64,000 bases of DNA from Amycolatopsis sp. DSM 110486 (GCF_019468465.1 NZ_CP080519.1:1131001-1195000), one strand, 5' to 3'. Positions 43,645-53,978 are shown, counted from the first letter of the stretch. The notes: a model not told the origin generated them from the letters alone. Numbers and translations: made by a program.

Positions 43645-44889
43645 ATGAGTTCACTCGACGTCCGGGAAACGCCCGGCGAACCACCACCCGGCATCAGCAC
43701 CAAGTTCGCGGTCCTGCTGGCCGTTGTCTGCGGGATCGCAGTCGCCAACATCTACTACGCCCAGCCGTTGCTGGAGGAGATCGGGAACGACCTCGGGGTC
43801 GGGCCGGCCGGGCTGGGGTTCGTGTCGACCGTGACCCAAGTCGGCTACTTCGCCGGACTGATCTTCATCGTGCCGCTCGGCGACCTGCTCAACCGGCGGG
43901 TCCTCATTCCGATCGGGTCGGTGATCGCGGCGGTGGCCCTGGTCGCCGTGGCCGTCTCACCGGGGCCGGTGACGTTCTTCATCGCCAGCGGTGTCGTCGG
44001 ACTGGCGACCGTGGTGCAGCAGGTCATCATCGCCTACTCGGCCGTGCTGAGCAGCCCTGAATCGCGGGGCCGGGTCCTCGGCATCGTGACCAGCGGCGTC
44101 GTCATCGGCATCCTGCTCGCCCGAACGATCTCCGGCCTGCTGGCCGACGCATTCGGCTGGCGCTCGGTCTTCGTCGTCTCCGCCCTGCTGATGCTCGGAG
44201 TGGCCCTCGTCCTCGGTGTCAAGTTGCCGCCGGAGCTGCCGAACCGACCGTCGGTCTCGTACCGCAAGCTGATCACGTCGATCGTCACGCTGACCGCGCG
44301 CGAACGCGTGTTCCGCGTGCGCAGCCTCATCACGCTGTTCATGTTCGCCGGCTTCGGCGCGCTGTGGGGCTCGATGGCACTGCCGCTTTCGGCTGACCCG
44401 TGGAACTTGTCGACATCGACGGTCGGGCTCTTCGGCCTCGTCGGCGCCGCGGGCGCGTTCGGCGCCGCCCGCGCGGGCGCGCTGGCCGACCGCGGCCGGG
44501 CGCAGTGGGTCACCGGCATCACGCTGGTGCTGTTCGCGGTGTCCTGGCTGCCGATCGCCTGGCTGCCCCACTCCCTCATTCCGCTGCTCATCGGAATCGT
44601 GGTCATCGACTTCGCCGGCCAGGCCATCCACGTCACCAACCAGCACCTGATCGTCGGCATCAACCCCAACGCGAGCAGCCGGCTCATCGGCAGCAACATG
44701 GCGTACTACTCCGTAGGCTTCGGCGGCGGTGCCGTCGCGGCGACCACGGTGTACAGCGCGTGGGGCTGGACCGCCGTGAGCATCCTCGGCGCCGGCTTCA
44801 GCCTGGTGGCCCTACTGATCTGGGGCGTCGACCGGATCTCTTCCGCTCGCAACGCCGGGCCGGCGCTGGCCGAAACGACAGTGTCCTGA
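43645..44889 (+). CDS. MFS transporter (DHA1-like exporter)
   Basis: 414 residues, about 12 helices. Loop 2-3 signature FIVPLGDLLNRRVLIPIGSV; motif C-like GIVTSGVVIGILLARTISGL in helix 5. Typical of YdeR/Cmr-like drug or metabolite exporters. ATG 43645 after AAGGAAGAGCC. Divergent from a MocR regulator; strong terminator at 44914. Confidence 0.9.
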   Translation: MSSLDVRETPGEPPPGISTKFAVLLAVVCGIAVANIYYAQPLLEEIGNDLGVGPAGLGFVSTVTQVGYFAGLIFIVPLGDLLNRRVLIPIGSVIAAVALVAVAVSPGPVTFFIASGVVGLATVVQQVIIAYSAVLSSPESRGRVLGIVTSGVVIGILLARTISGLLADAFGWRSVFVVSALLMLGVALVLGVKLPPELPNRPSVSYRKLITSIVTLTARERVFRVRSLITLFMFAGFGALWGSMALPLSADPWNLSTSTVGLFGLVGAAGAFGAARAGALADRGRAQWVTGITLVLFAVSWLPIAWLPHSLIPLLIGIVVIDFAGQAIHVTNQHLIVGINPNASSRLIGSNMAYYSVGFGGGAVAATTVYSAWGWTAVSILGAGFSLVALLIWGVDRISSARNAGPALAETTVS

Positions 44890-44913
44890 ACAGAGTGTCC
44901 ACACCAGACAGAC

Positions 44914-44941
44914 GGGCTCGGGGACCACGCTCCCCGAGCCC
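44914..44941 (+). terminator. Strong hairpin terminator after the MFS gene
   Basis: GGGCTCGGGG (44914-44923) pairs perfectly with CCCCGAGCCC (44932-44941) around an 8-base loop, 25 bases after the stop. No U-tract, as is common in actinobacteria. Confidence 0.75.
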
Positions 44942-45049
44942 GCACCGAATGGCCCACGGATTCCCCGGCCCAATGGACCACAGATAGCCGCCACCTGCCT
45001 CGTAGCGTGGTTGTCAGCAGAGAAGTTTTCCCAATTACCAGGAGAAGTG

Positions 45050-45631
45050 ATGAAGGTATTCCTCGCCGGCGCTTCCGGCGTTCTCGGTCAGCGGCTCATC
45101 CCGCGGCTGGTCGAGGCCGGACACGAAGTCGGCGCCATGACGCGCTCGTCGGCCAAAATGGAAGGGCTCGTCCACCTCGGCGCCGTCGCGATCCTGTGCG
45201 ACGTCTTCGACCGCGACGAACTCGTGCAGACGGTCCACGACTTCAAACCGGACGTCATCCTCAATGAGCTGACCGACCTGCCGGACGACGTCACGAAGAT
45301 CGGCGATCACGGCGAGCGCAACGCGCGTATCCGCACCGAGGGCAACCAGAACCTGATCGAAGCCGCCCGCAAGAGCGGCTCCCCGAAGATCCTGGCCCAG
45401 AGCGTCGCCTGGCAGCTGCCCGACGGCCCCGACGCACTCGCCGTCGCGGAGCTCGAGCGCTCCGTCCTCGCCGAGGGTGGCGTGGTGCTCAGCTACGGGC
45501 AGTTCTACGGCTCCGGCACCTACAACGAGCAGGAAAAGCCCGCGGAACCCCGGGTCCACATCGACCGCGCGGCCGAACGCACGGTGGAGGCCCTTGACGA
45601 GCCCTCGGGCGTCGTCGTCATCGTCGACTGA
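45050..45631 (+). CDS. Short NAD(P)-binding protein, NmrA/epimerase-like
   Basis: 193 residues from ATG 45050 (CAGGAG upstream). Rossmann start MKVFLAGASGVLGQRLIPRL; then VEAGHEVGAMTRSSAKMEGL, PDVILNELTDLPDD, RTEGNQNLIEAARKSGSPKI. It ends at VEALDEPSGVVVIVD, about 100 residues earlier than many relatives, so it may lack part of the substrate domain. Single gene; the downstream amidase ruin is convergent. Confidence 0.82.
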   Translation: MKVFLAGASGVLGQRLIPRLVEAGHEVGAMTRSSAKMEGLVHLGAVAILCDVFDRDELVQTVHDFKPDVILNELTDLPDDVTKIGDHGERNARIRTEGNQNLIEAARKSGSPKILAQSVAWQLPDGPDALAVAELERSVLAEGGVVLSYGQFYGSGTYNEQEKPAEPRVHIDRAAERTVEALDEPSGVVVIVD

Positions 45632-46450
45632 ACTCGCGCACGCACGGACCGGCAGCCCACCGATCCGGATCGCCCCTCCTCGGAGGCCACTGCTCTCCGG
45701 AGAAACCGTCACTGTCCTCGAAGGTGTCCGAGATTCGGTGGCGACGGAGGAACTCGCGGAGCGCGAGCATGGTTTCGTGGAAGAAGATCGGCCAGGTCGA
45801 GCTCTCCGCGATCTCGGAGAAGTCCTTTCCCAGGTCAATCTCGACGAGCCGGGCGCCGGCGTCCTCGAGTTTCCCGCGAGCCTGGTCGAACAGCAGCGTG
45901 ACCACGGGATCGACGCCGTCGAGCCGTTGCTTGGGCTCGTACGCGAACCGGGCGTCCTTGACGCCGTCCGGCGCCTGGCCGGAGTGCGGTCGCCGTGACG
46001 ACGGAGTCGACGAGCGGGCGGTCCTCGACGCTACGCGCGATGACGCCCGTCGAGTCCAATGTGGCCGAAATCGGCGCGACCCCGCCGTCGGGCCAGCGTC
46101 CCCGGCTGGGCTTTACACCACCACACCGCACAGCGACGCCGGGATCCGGATTGAGCCGATCGTGCCCCCGGCGAGCGCGGCCGGCACGATGCGGGCCGCG
46201 ACCGCCGCCGCGGCCGACGACATGCAGAACCGGCCGGCACCTGGGACAGAGACGACCGCCTCGGCATCCCTGGCCGCAACGACCACCTCGGCGTCGTGGT
46301 CGGGAACTTACCCGCGCAGGGCCGAGTTGCCGAACGCAGTGGTGACCCGCCCCGAGCGGGACACCCAGCAATGGGCCGGTTGCGCGTGTCTCGTCGGCAC
46401 CCCTCGCGGCGGTCAGCACGACGTCGCGGGCGACGCGATCCAGCACGAAG
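45618..46450 (-). pseudogene. Amidase-signature hydrolase, heavily frameshifted
   Basis: Three frames give one amidase thread: a GGTIGS-like serine region around 46160, VKPSRGRWPDGGVAPISATL then DSTGVIARSVEDRPLVDSVV, and finally VVTLLFDQARGKLEDAGARL, GKDFSEIAESSTWPIFFHET. The N-terminal catalytic Lys region cannot be found. Mandelamide/indoleacetamide hydrolase-like in its late motifs. Inactive. Confidence 0.7.
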
Positions 46451-46932
46451 TCGAACCCGACATCCCTGTTTGACGGCCGGAAGTTCGGTGCTGCCACGGG
46501 CCAGGCGAACGGCGGAGGCAGTCACACAGGGCATCCGACCGGACGAACCAACACACTCAAGCTCACCAGGGCCGAACGCCTGACCGCAGTACGCAGTCCA
46601 CGACTCCGGCGCGGCCTCCTCCGGTGGGAGCGGGAACCCGTGGACAACGCGAGATCGCCAACGTTGCCCGAGGATCGGGCGCGCAATGACCAGGCGCATC
46701 GTCATCGGGCACCACGCCAAGCGTGGTGATCCACGGGAACGAACATGGTCGAAGCGCCCGCAGTTCCCGCCGGCGTGGTGGTCCGCCGGTCCTGCACGGG
46801 AATGAACCGCACGCGTTGAGGCGGGCCCGGCAGCAGGTTGGCGGCCTGCAGCAACGCCGTCGATCCAGATACGCACGTGCCGCAGAGGAGGCCCCGGTTG
46901 CGCCGGGCCGAGACCTCCCCCGCACGGGGTTT
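46451..46932. other. Degenerate stretch, no supported gene
   Basis: It may hold scrambled upstream parts of the amidase. No intact frame with a start signal. Confidence 0.35.
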
Positions 46933-47940
46933 TCAGTGGGTCAGGGGCGGGGTGACGCCGAAGCTCCAGTTGTGGCTGAGGTCGGATTCACGCGCGCCGG
47001 CGACCTTGATCTCGTTCAAGCGCGCGATCTCGTCGTCGGTGAGGGCGAGATCGGCGGCCGCGGTGTTCTGTTCGAGGTAGGCCCGGCGGCGCGTGCCGGG
47101 GATGGGCACGACGCTGGGCGTCTGCGCGAGCAGCCAGGCGATGGCGACCTGCCCGGGCGTGGCGCCGTGCACCGCAGAAATCTCCCGGACGGTGTTCACC
47201 GATGCCAGGTTGGCGTCGAACGTTTCCGCGGCAAAGCGTGGCATCGTGCGCCGGTGGTCACTTTCGGGCAGGTCGTCGCGGGAGGTGAAGGTGCCGGTCA
47301 GCGCGCCTCGGCCCAGCGGGCTGAATGCCACGAGGCCGATACCCAGCTCCTGGCATGCAGGCAGCACTTCGGTCTCTACCTCGCGCGACCACAGCGACCA
47401 TTCCGACTGCACCGCGGTGATGGGATGGACTGCGTGCGCACGACGAATGGTGTCCGGCGCGGCCTCCGACAGGCCGAGGTAGCGGACCTTGCCGGCCTGG
47501 ACGAGCTCCGCCATCGCCCCCACGGTCTCCTCGATCGGCACCGCCGGGTCGGCCCGATGCTGGTAGTAGACGTCGATGTAGTCCGTGCGCAACCTCTTCA
47601 GCGAGCGCTCGACGCGCTCACGCACGTATGCGGGCGTCCCATTGATGATGGCCGGCTTGCCGTCCATCGGCCGTTGGACGATGCCGAACTTCGTAGCCAC
47701 GACAACCTGATCGCGCCTACCGGCGATGGCTTCTCCGAGCACCTCCTCGCTGGGGCCGTAGACGTCGGCAGTGTCGATCATGGTGGTGCCGAGCTCGAGA
47801 GCGCGGCTGACCAGATCCCGAGGGGTGTCGGAGCCGTCGGCGAGATTCTGCCCGTAGACGCCCGCGAAGCTCATCGCTCCGAGCCCCACGGCTCCGACGG
47901 TCAGTGCCTGGTCGCCGAGAGTTCGCACAGGAATAGGCAT
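46933..47940 (-). CDS. Aldo/keto reductase
   Basis: 335 residues from ATG 47940. Catalytic tetrad: [20 protein letters not shown] (Asp, Tyr), [10 protein letters not shown] (Lys), [16 protein letters not shown] (His). NADPH site near the C-terminus: [20 protein letters not shown]. It reduces aldehydes or ketones with NADPH. Divergent from the TetR at 48144, with a 45-bp palindromic operator between, so probably under its control. Confidence 0.92.
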   Translation of the reverse strand: MPIPVRTLGDQALTVGAVGLGAMSFAGVYGQNLADGSDTPRDLVSRALELGTTMIDTADVYGPSEEVLGEAIAGRRDQVVVATKFGIVQRPMDGKPAIINGTPAYVRERVERSLKRLRTDYIDVYYQHRADPAVPIEETVGAMAELVQAGKVRYLGLSEAAPDTIRRAHAVHPITAVQSEWSLWSREVETEVLPACQELGIGLVAFSPLGRGALTGTFTSRDDLPESDHRRTMPRFAAETFDANLASVNTVREISAVHGATPGQVAIAWLLAQTPSVVPIPGTRRRAYLEQNTAAADLALTDDEIARLNEIKVAGARESDLSHNWSFGVTPPLTH

Positions 47941-48030
47941 GAAGAAGTTCCTTGTCATGTGATCGATTGATGCGGAGCGCTGTCGCACCATCGCCACTCG
48001 CCACGCGCTCGCGAGCTCATGGCCACGGTG

Positions 48031-48075
48031 CATGTCTCCACTTGGGGACATCATATGTCCCCAAGTGGAGACATG
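48031..48075. promoter_or_regulatory. Double TetR operator between aldo/keto reductase and TetR
   Basis: A perfect hyphenated palindrome with two 21-bp arms (48031-48051 and 48055-48075) and a 3-bp centre CAT. Each arm is itself a near-palindrome: TGTCTCCACTTGGGGACA (48033-48050) and its inverse (48056-48073), centres 23 bp apart. This fits two repressor dimers bound side by side. Confidence 0.85.
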
Positions 48076-48143
48076 CAAGGCCGCCAAGCCTCGCCCGCGG
48101 CCGGCGCCGAGCAGTAGCGTCCGAATCCTCTACTCTGGCTGTT

Positions 48144-48773
48144 GTGACGGAGACCAAGCAGCACGCCTCTGGAGCCGAAGCTCGGCGCAGGGATTCGGCT
48201 GCGACGAAGCGGGCGCTGCTGGCCGCCGCACGCGAAGTCTTCACCCGTCAGGGGTACGACAACGCGGGCCTCCGGGACATCGCCCAGCGGGCCGGGACCG
48301 ACAAACGTCTGATCGGCCGCTACTTCGGCTCAAAGGAGAACCTGTTCGCGGAGGTAGTCGCCGAGGCGTACGAGAAAATGTTGCTGTCGGCCCCCGAGGC
48401 GACCCACGCGACGGCCGTCGCCCTTCTCAGCGGCGCCGAACCTGACAACCCCGACGGGCTTCTCTTGACGCTTCGCTCCGCCTCCAGCGAACGCGCCGCC
48501 GAGATCATGCGCGACAGCATCGAGCGCACCTGCGAAGCCGCCCTCGCCGACGCACTGATCGGACCGGATGCGGTCGGCCGGGCCGCGCTGCTGCTCTCCA
48601 TCTGCGCCGGGGTTCACCTCCAACGCAACATCCTCCACAGCAGGTCCCTCACGAACGCGGACAACACGGACCGGCTCGTGCCCTACCTCAAAGCTGCCCT
48701 TGACGCGATCGCCGCAACTCCGGCCGCGGCCCCCGCCGGAGACAGTGTGGACCAGTCACCGCAATCAGACTGA
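48144..48773 (+). CDS. TetR-family regulator
   Basis: 209 residues from GTG 48144. HTH: TKRALLAAAREVFTRQGYDN, LRDIAQRAGTDKRLIGRYFG with SKENLFAEV. A TACTCT at 48131-48136 places transcription start at the GTG, so the gene may be leaderless. Likely autoregulated through the 48031-48075 operator and controlling the divergent aldo/keto reductase; the inducer may be a carbonyl compound (inference). Confidence 0.88.
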   Translation: MTETKQHASGAEARRRDSAATKRALLAAAREVFTRQGYDNAGLRDIAQRAGTDKRLIGRYFGSKENLFAEVVAEAYEKMLLSAPEATHATAVALLSGAEPDNPDGLLLTLRSASSERAAEIMRDSIERTCEAALADALIGPDAVGRAALLLSICAGVHLQRNILHSRSLTNADNTDRLVPYLKAALDAIAATPAAAPAGDSVDQSPQSD

Positions 48774-48901
48774 CGAGAATCGTCGCAGTCCCGACCCCAA
48801 CGTGTGAACACCGGATCCACAGTGGACGCCCATGACGAGCCGAACACTGGCAACTGCGCCCGCGCCGGAAAGCGCCGTCAGGAATATCTTCAACGACGTT
48901 C

Positions 48902-49519
48902 TCATGTAGGTGACCGACGGCTGAGCCCGGTGAGAAAGGTGTCGACGATCGCATCCACAGGCGGAACCACGTGCCCGGACGGCTGGACGTTCACGACTCC
49001 GCCCACGACGGTCGAAATCATCATGTTGACCGTCGAGAGTGCATCGATGTCCGCGCGAAGCGTCCCTGCGTCGATCTCTCGTTGGAGGAGTCGCACGAGG
49101 GCGTCGATGCGCGGGGCGATGAACTCTTCCGCGTAGAGGCGGGTCGCCTCGGAGTAGCGGTCGTCGCTACCGATCAGTCGGCACCAGGCGCGGCCGACCC
49201 GGGTCGATGTCAAGCGCTCACTCAGGTTGGCCAGGACGGCGATCAGCGTCGAACGCAGTTCGCCGTCGGGGTCGATCACGGGCGGCACTTCGACATGTCC
49301 CAGGGCGTAGGCGACAAGTTCTTCTTTGTTGCTCCAGCGCCGGTAGATGGTCGGTTTGCCGACCTTGGCTCGTCGGGCAATGTTGTCGATGGTCAAACCG
49401 GTGACGCCTGATTCGTCGATCAGGTCGAGCACCGCGTCGACAAGCGCCTTCTCCGCGCGTTCGCCGCGGGCCGACGCCTGTACGGCGCCGTCCGTGGCGT
49501 GCGCGCTCGTGCTTGGCAT
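48902..49519 (-). CDS. TetR-family regulator of the adjacent MFS pump
   Basis: 205 residues. HTH: ALVDAVLDLIDESGVTGLTI, NIARRAKVGKPTIYRRWSNK with EELVAY. C-terminal TetR_C_11-like domain. It starts 10 bases after the MFS stop, so pump and regulator share a transcript and the repressor would control its own mRNA through the operator at 51054. Confidence 0.88.
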   Translation of the reverse strand: MPSTSAHATDGAVQASARGERAEKALVDAVLDLIDESGVTGLTIDNIARRAKVGKPTIYRRWSNKEELVAYALGHVEVPPVIDPDGELRSTLIAVLANLSERLTSTRVGRAWCRLIGSDDRYSEATRLYAEEFIAPRIDALVRLLQREIDAGTLRADIDALSTVNMMISTVVGGVVNVQPSGHVVPPVDAIVDTFLTGLSRRSPT

Positions 49520-49529
49520 GCGAGTCAGC

Positions 49530-51035
49530 TTAGCTCGGCACCGCTGCCGCCCGGGTGTGGCCGAGCGATGCGGTCACCCCGACGAGGACAGCGCACACGA
49601 GTGCGACACCACCCGCTACGAGAGAGGTGAGATGCAGTGCGCTGAGGAACGCGCTGCGGGCAGCGGTGATCCCCGGGTGGTCGTGCAGCACGGCCAACGT
49701 GCCGGACAGGGACTGCCGCGCGTCCCCCTGTTCCCCGGTGGGCAGTGTGGCGAGGGCCGGCCCGACGTCGGAGCCGTATGCGGACCACAGCAATGAACCG
49801 AGAACCGCCACACCCAATGCGCTGGAAACCTGTCGCGCGGTGTTCAGGAGCGCCGATCCGGCACCGACACGGGAGCCCGGCACCGTGCTCATCGCCGCGG
49901 TCGTTCCAGGGCTGAGCACCAGGGCGAAACCGAGTGCGAGCGCCAAAAAGACCGAGAGGATGAGCACGACCGAGGTCGTCATCGAGTAGAACGCGATCAC
50001 CGTCATCGCGACCGTGATCAGCAGCAGGCCGGCGGCGATGGTCGGTCCTGTTCCGAGGCGCTCCACCAGTCGCCGCGATATCGGAGCCCCGATCACGAGC
50101 CCGGCGGACATCGGGATGAAGAGCAGACCGGTCTGGAACGGCGTGTAGCCGCGGGCGACCTGCAGGTAGAAGGTCAGCAGGTACATGGCGCCGAACACGA
50201 CCAGCGCGGCGACGCTCAGCGCGAGCACGGACATCGCGAAGCCCCGGTCGCGGAACAACCGTACGTCCGCGAGCGCATCGTCTCGTCGCCCCTCGCTCAC
50301 GATCAGCACCGCCAGGAGCGCCAGCCCGACCACCACGGGGCAGAGCGTCGTGAAGCCCAGCCAATCACTGGTCTGGCCCCCGTCGAGCACCCCGAGGACG
50401 AGCAGCCCGATTCCTGCGATGGACAGGACCACAGGCAGGAATCGGAGTTCTCCGGTCCCAGACGCCGGCAGGCGGGGAACGACGATGAGCGACGCGAGAA
50501 GTGCGATCAGTGCCAGAACACCGACGAGCACGAGCACGGAGCCCCACCACAGGCCCGCACTGAGCATCAGACCCCCCGCCAGCGGGCCGGCCGAGATCGA
50601 GATTCCGGACGCGGCCGCCCACACCACAATCGCTCCGGCACGCTTCTGCGTCGGGTACAGGCGCAGGATGATCGCGAGCGTCGTCGGCATGATCGCCGCG
50701 GCGAAGACCCCCATCAGCGCGCGCATCGCGATGACGAACCCCACCGTCGTGGGGAGCGACGCGAGCGCGGTCACGACGATGAATCCCGCCAGCCCGACCA
50801 GCAGAGTTCGGCGAAGCCCGAATCGATCGCCCACCGTGCCGGCGATCAACAGGAATCCCGCGAACGTCAAGGTGTAGCTGTTGAGCACCCACTGCTGCCC
50901 CACGTTGGTCAGAGCGAGGGCCTGCGTCATCTCCGGCAGTGCGACGTTGAGGATCGTGCTTCCCAGCAGCACCACCGACACGGCGACCACGAGCGAGGAC
51001 AACGCGGCAACCCGGCGCCCACTCGAAATCTCCAC
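49530..51035 (-). CDS. MFS drug transporter, DHA2 (14-helix) type
   Basis: 501 residues from GTG 51035 with GGAGG upstream. Landmarks: LNVALPEMTQALALTNVGQQ then WVLNSYTLTFAGFLLIAGTV, GDRFGLRRTLLVGLAGF (loop 2-3 motif), WAAASGISISAGPLAGGLML (motif C). EmrB/QacA-like multidrug exporter. It forms an operon with the TetR gene downstream. Confidence 0.92.
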   Translation of the reverse strand: MEISSGRRVAALSSLVVAVSVVLLGSTILNVALPEMTQALALTNVGQQWVLNSYTLTFAGFLLIAGTVGDRFGLRRTLLVGLAGFIVVTALASLPTTVGFVIAMRALMGVFAAAIMPTTLAIILRLYPTQKRAGAIVVWAAASGISISAGPLAGGLMLSAGLWWGSVLVLVGVLALIALLASLIVVPRLPASGTGELRFLPVVLSIAGIGLLVLGVLDGGQTSDWLGFTTLCPVVVGLALLAVLIVSEGRRDDALADVRLFRDRGFAMSVLALSVAALVVFGAMYLLTFYLQVARGYTPFQTGLLFIPMSAGLVIGAPISRRLVERLGTGPTIAAGLLLITVAMTVIAFYSMTTSVVLILSVFLALALGFALVLSPGTTAAMSTVPGSRVGAGSALLNTARQVSSALGVAVLGSLLWSAYGSDVGPALATLPTGEQGDARQSLSGTLAVLHDHPGITAARSAFLSALHLTSLVAGGVALVCAVLVGVTASLGHTRAAAVPS

Positions 51036-51053
51036 CCCTTACCTCCTACGTTA

Positions 51054-51066
51054 CGAAACGGTTTCG
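51054..51066. promoter_or_regulatory. TetR operator upstream of the MFS-TetR operon
   Basis: CGAAACGGTTTCG, a 13-bp palindrome 19 bases upstream of the MFS start codon and overlapping the presumed -10. A further GTTTCG overlaps its right half and runs on to 51071. Confidence 0.65.
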
Positions 51067-51303
51067 TTTCGAACCACCCTACGGCATGGTCAATCGCACT
51101 GCGCCGGGGCCCATCGAGTTCATCGCGCCCGTCCGCAACCCGTTCGAGCCCGTTCTCGTCCGCGGGCGGGTCGTACGCGTGCGGATGTGGCGATGCGCGG
51201 CCAAGCTCAGCGGCTCGATCCAGAAGCCCGAACCCCACGAAGACCGCAGGGATGAACTGGGACAAAAAGCTTCGAGAAGCGCTTTCGAGCAATCGCAACC
51301 GCG

Positions 51304-51996
51304 ATGGTCGACGCGGGAATCGTCCAGGCGGCGGCGAACTACGCGGAGGCGGTGCGCGAAACGGGCGGAAACCCGCGCACCGTCGTGATGTCGATGGGCC
51401 CGTCGACGCGCACGCATCCGAGCCACCTCGGCCGGGGCCAGTGGCTGTCGGAGGAAGTGCTGCAGTGGGCCGGGCTGGACGTGACGATCCTGCGCATGGC
51501 CGCGGTGTTCCACGAGGACCTGCCGTTGTTCTCGACCCAGTCGGTGCGCCACGAGAGCGTGATCCGAAACTGTTTCGTCGAAAAGCCGGTGAGCTGGCTG
51601 AACGCGCTCGACGCCGCCGAGTTCTGCGTCGCGGCCCTGCTGCGCCCAGAGCTGTTCGCCGACGCGCCGGTGCACTACCTGCCCGGCCCGGAGTTCTTCG
51701 ACTTCCACCAGGTCGCCAAGGTGTTCAGCGACGTGCTCGGCCGGCCGGTCCACTTCGAACCGATCAGCCGCGAGGCCTGGGAGAAGGAGCTGCTCGACCT
51801 GGTCGCCTCGCCGCGGGCGGGCCTGCTCAAGGCCGACATGTCGCGCCACATCACGGCGTGCGGCTACGCCGTGGCCCAGGGAATGGAGCGCGGCAACACG
51901 AAGTACACCGACACCGACGCGTTCCGGCGCATCACCGGCCGTACTCCGATCACCCTGCACGACTACCTCACCGAGCACGCCGCCGTCTTCCGCTGA
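51304..51996 (+). pseudogene. NmrA-like NAD(P)-binding protein, N-terminus missing
   Basis: 230 codons of the later part of an NmrA family protein: TVVMSMGPSTRTHPSHLGRG, GLDVTILRMAAVFHEDLPLF, VSWLNALDAAEFCVAALLRP, HYLPGPEFFDFHQVAKVFSD, VLGRPVHFEPISREAWEKEL. The GxxGxxG dinucleotide motif and first strands are absent, and nothing upstream supplies them. It may be expressed as a truncated protein; activity is unlikely. Similar in style to the NmrA gene at the right edge (HYEPISVEEFSASGL). Confidence 0.62.
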
Positions 51997-52018
51997 CCCG
52001 GATCGCGCGCCGTGGTCA

Positions 52019-52141
52019 GCCCGTGGTGCGGTAGGCCGCGGCGGTGTCGGCGTAGACCTGAGCGCGCACGAAGTTGCCGTCGGGGTTTCGAGCAGCCAAA
52101 GGTTCTCGAACACGGTCGTCTCGCCGGTCTTGTGTGACTTT
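52019..52141 (-). pseudogene. SnoaL/NTF2-like C-terminal scrap
   Basis: One frame reads GETTVFENLWLLE; after a one-base shift the next reads NPDGNFVRAQVYADTAAAYR and TTG before TGA (52019-52021). This looks like the final strand of a small NTF2-fold protein. Too short for certainty. Confidence 0.35.
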
Positions 52142-52228
52142 CGTTCGCCGCGCGCACGACTGCCGTCATACGCGTGCCGCCGTTCGCGGCCTAACGTCCC
52201 CCGCAGCACGCGAAGGGACACCGCCACG

Positions 52229-52717
52229 ATGGACAGCGACCTCATTCCGAAGCCCGTGAACGCCTCCGGGCTGTGGGCCGACGACCTGCACGAGGGGATG
52301 GCGTTCCGGTCCTCGACCTACGTCGTGACCGAAGAACAGATCATCACCTTCGCGACGACGTTCGACCCGCAGCTCTACCACCTCGACGCCGACGGCGCGC
52401 GGGGCACGTTCTTCGACGGGCTCGTCGCGAGCGGCCGGCACACCGCGGCGATCACCATGCGCCTGCTGGTGACCTCCGCGCTGCCGCTCGCCACAGGCAT
52501 CGTCGGCGCGGCCATCGACCTGGCGCGGCCGTCGGCGGCCCGCGCGGGTGATGCGCTGCGCGTCGAGGGGCAGATCGACAAGCTCAGCTTCTCGCGGTCG
52601 CGGCCCTCGCGGGCCACCGTGCTGATGTCGTACAAGACGGAGGACCAGGACGGCGACGTCCGGCAGAGCACGTCCGCGCGCGTCCTGACGTTCCGTCGGC
52701 CCGAAGCCGGGGACTAG
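52229..52717 (+). CDS. MaoC-like (R)-enoyl-CoA/acyl hydratase
   Basis: 162 residues from ATG 52229 (AAGGGA upstream). Hot-dog hydratase 2 motif: FDPQLYHLDADGARGTFFDG followed by LVASGRHTAAITMRL. The motif His corresponds to LYHLD. Cytosolic hydration of trans-2-enoyl thioesters, or dehydration in the reverse direction. It ends exactly where the convergent KAS gene ends (52717/52718), so both share the 3' junction. Confidence 0.88.
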   Translation: MDSDLIPKPVNASGLWADDLHEGMAFRSSTYVVTEEQIITFATTFDPQLYHLDADGARGTFFDGLVASGRHTAAITMRLLVTSALPLATGIVGAAIDLARPSAARAGDALRVEGQIDKLSFSRSRPSRATVLMSYKTEDQDGDVRQSTSARVLTFRRPEAGD

Positions 52718-53923
52718 TCAGGCGACCGGCGAGAACACGAGGCCGCCGTTGTGCCCGCCGAAGCCGAAGCTGTTGGAGAGCACGGGTCCCGGCGTCCACG
52801 GCGTGGGTTCACGGGGCACGTCGATGTCGAGCACCGGATCCTGTGTGGACAGTCCGAGCGTCGGCGGGATCAGCTCGTGCGCCATCGTCAGCGCCACGGC
52901 GACGGCCTCCACTGCGCCGGCCGAGCCGAACGAGTGCCCGGTGGCGCCCTTGATGCTGGTCACCAGCGGCCTGGAGGCACCGAAGACGCGGCGGATGGCG
53001 TGGGCCTCGGCGGCGTCGTTGAGGGCCGTCGAGGTGCCGTGGGCGTTGATGTGGGTGATGTCCCGCGGTGCGTAGCCGGCGTCCTCGATCGCCATGCGCA
53101 TGCAGCGCTCGGCGCCGGCGCCGTTCGGGGCGGGCGCGGTGACGTGGTAGGCGTCGGCGGTCGAGGCGGTGCCGTCGATGGTCAGGTAGATGCTCGCGCC
53201 GCGCTCCAGCGCGAGCTCCAGCGGCTCGAGCACGAGGATGCCGGCCGCTTCCGACGCGGCGAGGCCGTCTCTGTCCACATCGAACGGACGCGAGATCCCG
53301 CTGCGGCTCAGTGCGCGCATGTTGGTGAACCCGGCCACGCACACGGGCGTGAGGCTCGAGTCGCTGCCGCCCGCGAGCACCAGGTCGGCGGCGCCCGAGG
53401 CGATGAGCCTGGCGCCCGCGGCGATCGCGTCGGTGCCGGCCGCGCAGGCCGTGGTGATCACCGACGCGCCGCCCTGGAAGCCGTAGCGGATGCTGAGCGC
53501 CGCGGCGCCCGCGTTCGGCATCGTCATGGGCACGGTGTGCGGCGACACCTTGCGCTCGCCCTGCGCGGCCAGGACCGCGGCCTGCGACTCCAGAGTGGAC
53601 ACGCCACCGATGCCCGTGCCGAGCGAGACGGCGGCGCGTTCGGCGTCGAGCACCGTCACCGCCGGCTCGATCTCGCCGGTCAGCAGCCCCGCGTCCGCCA
53701 GCGCCTCGTCGGCGGCCGCGACCGCCATCTGCGTCGCCAGGTCCGCCGTGCGCGCCACCTTGTGCGACATCCAGCGCCGCGGGTCGAAGCCGCTGAGCCG
53801 CCGCACGTTCGCCGCGGCGGCAGGACGCGACAGCCCGTCCCAGAACTCCTTCACGCCGATGCCGGCCGGCGACACGACACCGATCCCGGTCACCGCGACG
53901 CGCCGGTTGAGGACTGGCTTCAT
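52718..53923 (-). CDS. Beta-ketoacyl-ACP synthase II-like (KAS)
   Basis: 401 residues. Active-site Cys in [16 protein letters not shown], His in [20 protein letters not shown], Lys/His in [20 protein letters not shown]; glycine-rich end [16 protein letters not shown]. Claisen condensation of malonyl-ACP with an acyl primer. Single KAS genes outside fab operons often serve special lipids. ATG 53923 after GAAGGAG. A 24-bp inverted repeat shared with two other promoters lies at 53955-53978. Confidence 0.92.
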   Translation of the reverse strand: MKPVLNRRVAVTGIGVVSPAGIGVKEFWDGLSRPAAAANVRRLSGFDPRRWMSHKVARTADLATQMAVAAADEALADAGLLTGEIEPAVTVLDAERAAVSLGTGIGGVSTLESQAAVLAAQGERKVSPHTVPMTMPNAGAAALSIRYGFQGGASVITTACAAGTDAIAAGARLIASGAADLVLAGGSDSSLTPVCVAGFTNMRALSRSGISRPFDVDRDGLAASEAAGILVLEPLELALERGASIYLTIDGTASTADAYHVTAPAPNGAGAERCMRMAIEDAGYAPRDITHINAHGTSTALNDAAEAHAIRRVFGASRPLVTSIKGATGHSFGSAGAVEAVAVALTMAHELIPPTLGLSTQDPVLDIDVPREPTPWTPGPVLSNSFGFGGHNGGLVFSPVA

Positions 53924-53954
53924 GCACGTGCTCCTTCGAAAACGGGCCCAAGAT

Positions 53955-53978
53955 CTGGCTAGGCTTTTGCACAGTCAG
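53955..53978 (-). promoter_or_regulatory. Shared regulon box, KAS/LLM intergenic region
   Basis: Minus strand CTGACTG-N10-TAGCCAG. Same architecture as the boxes at 56380-56403 and 61874-61897. It lies 32 bases upstream of the KAS start and 136 bases upstream of the divergent LLM gene. Confidence 0.72.
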
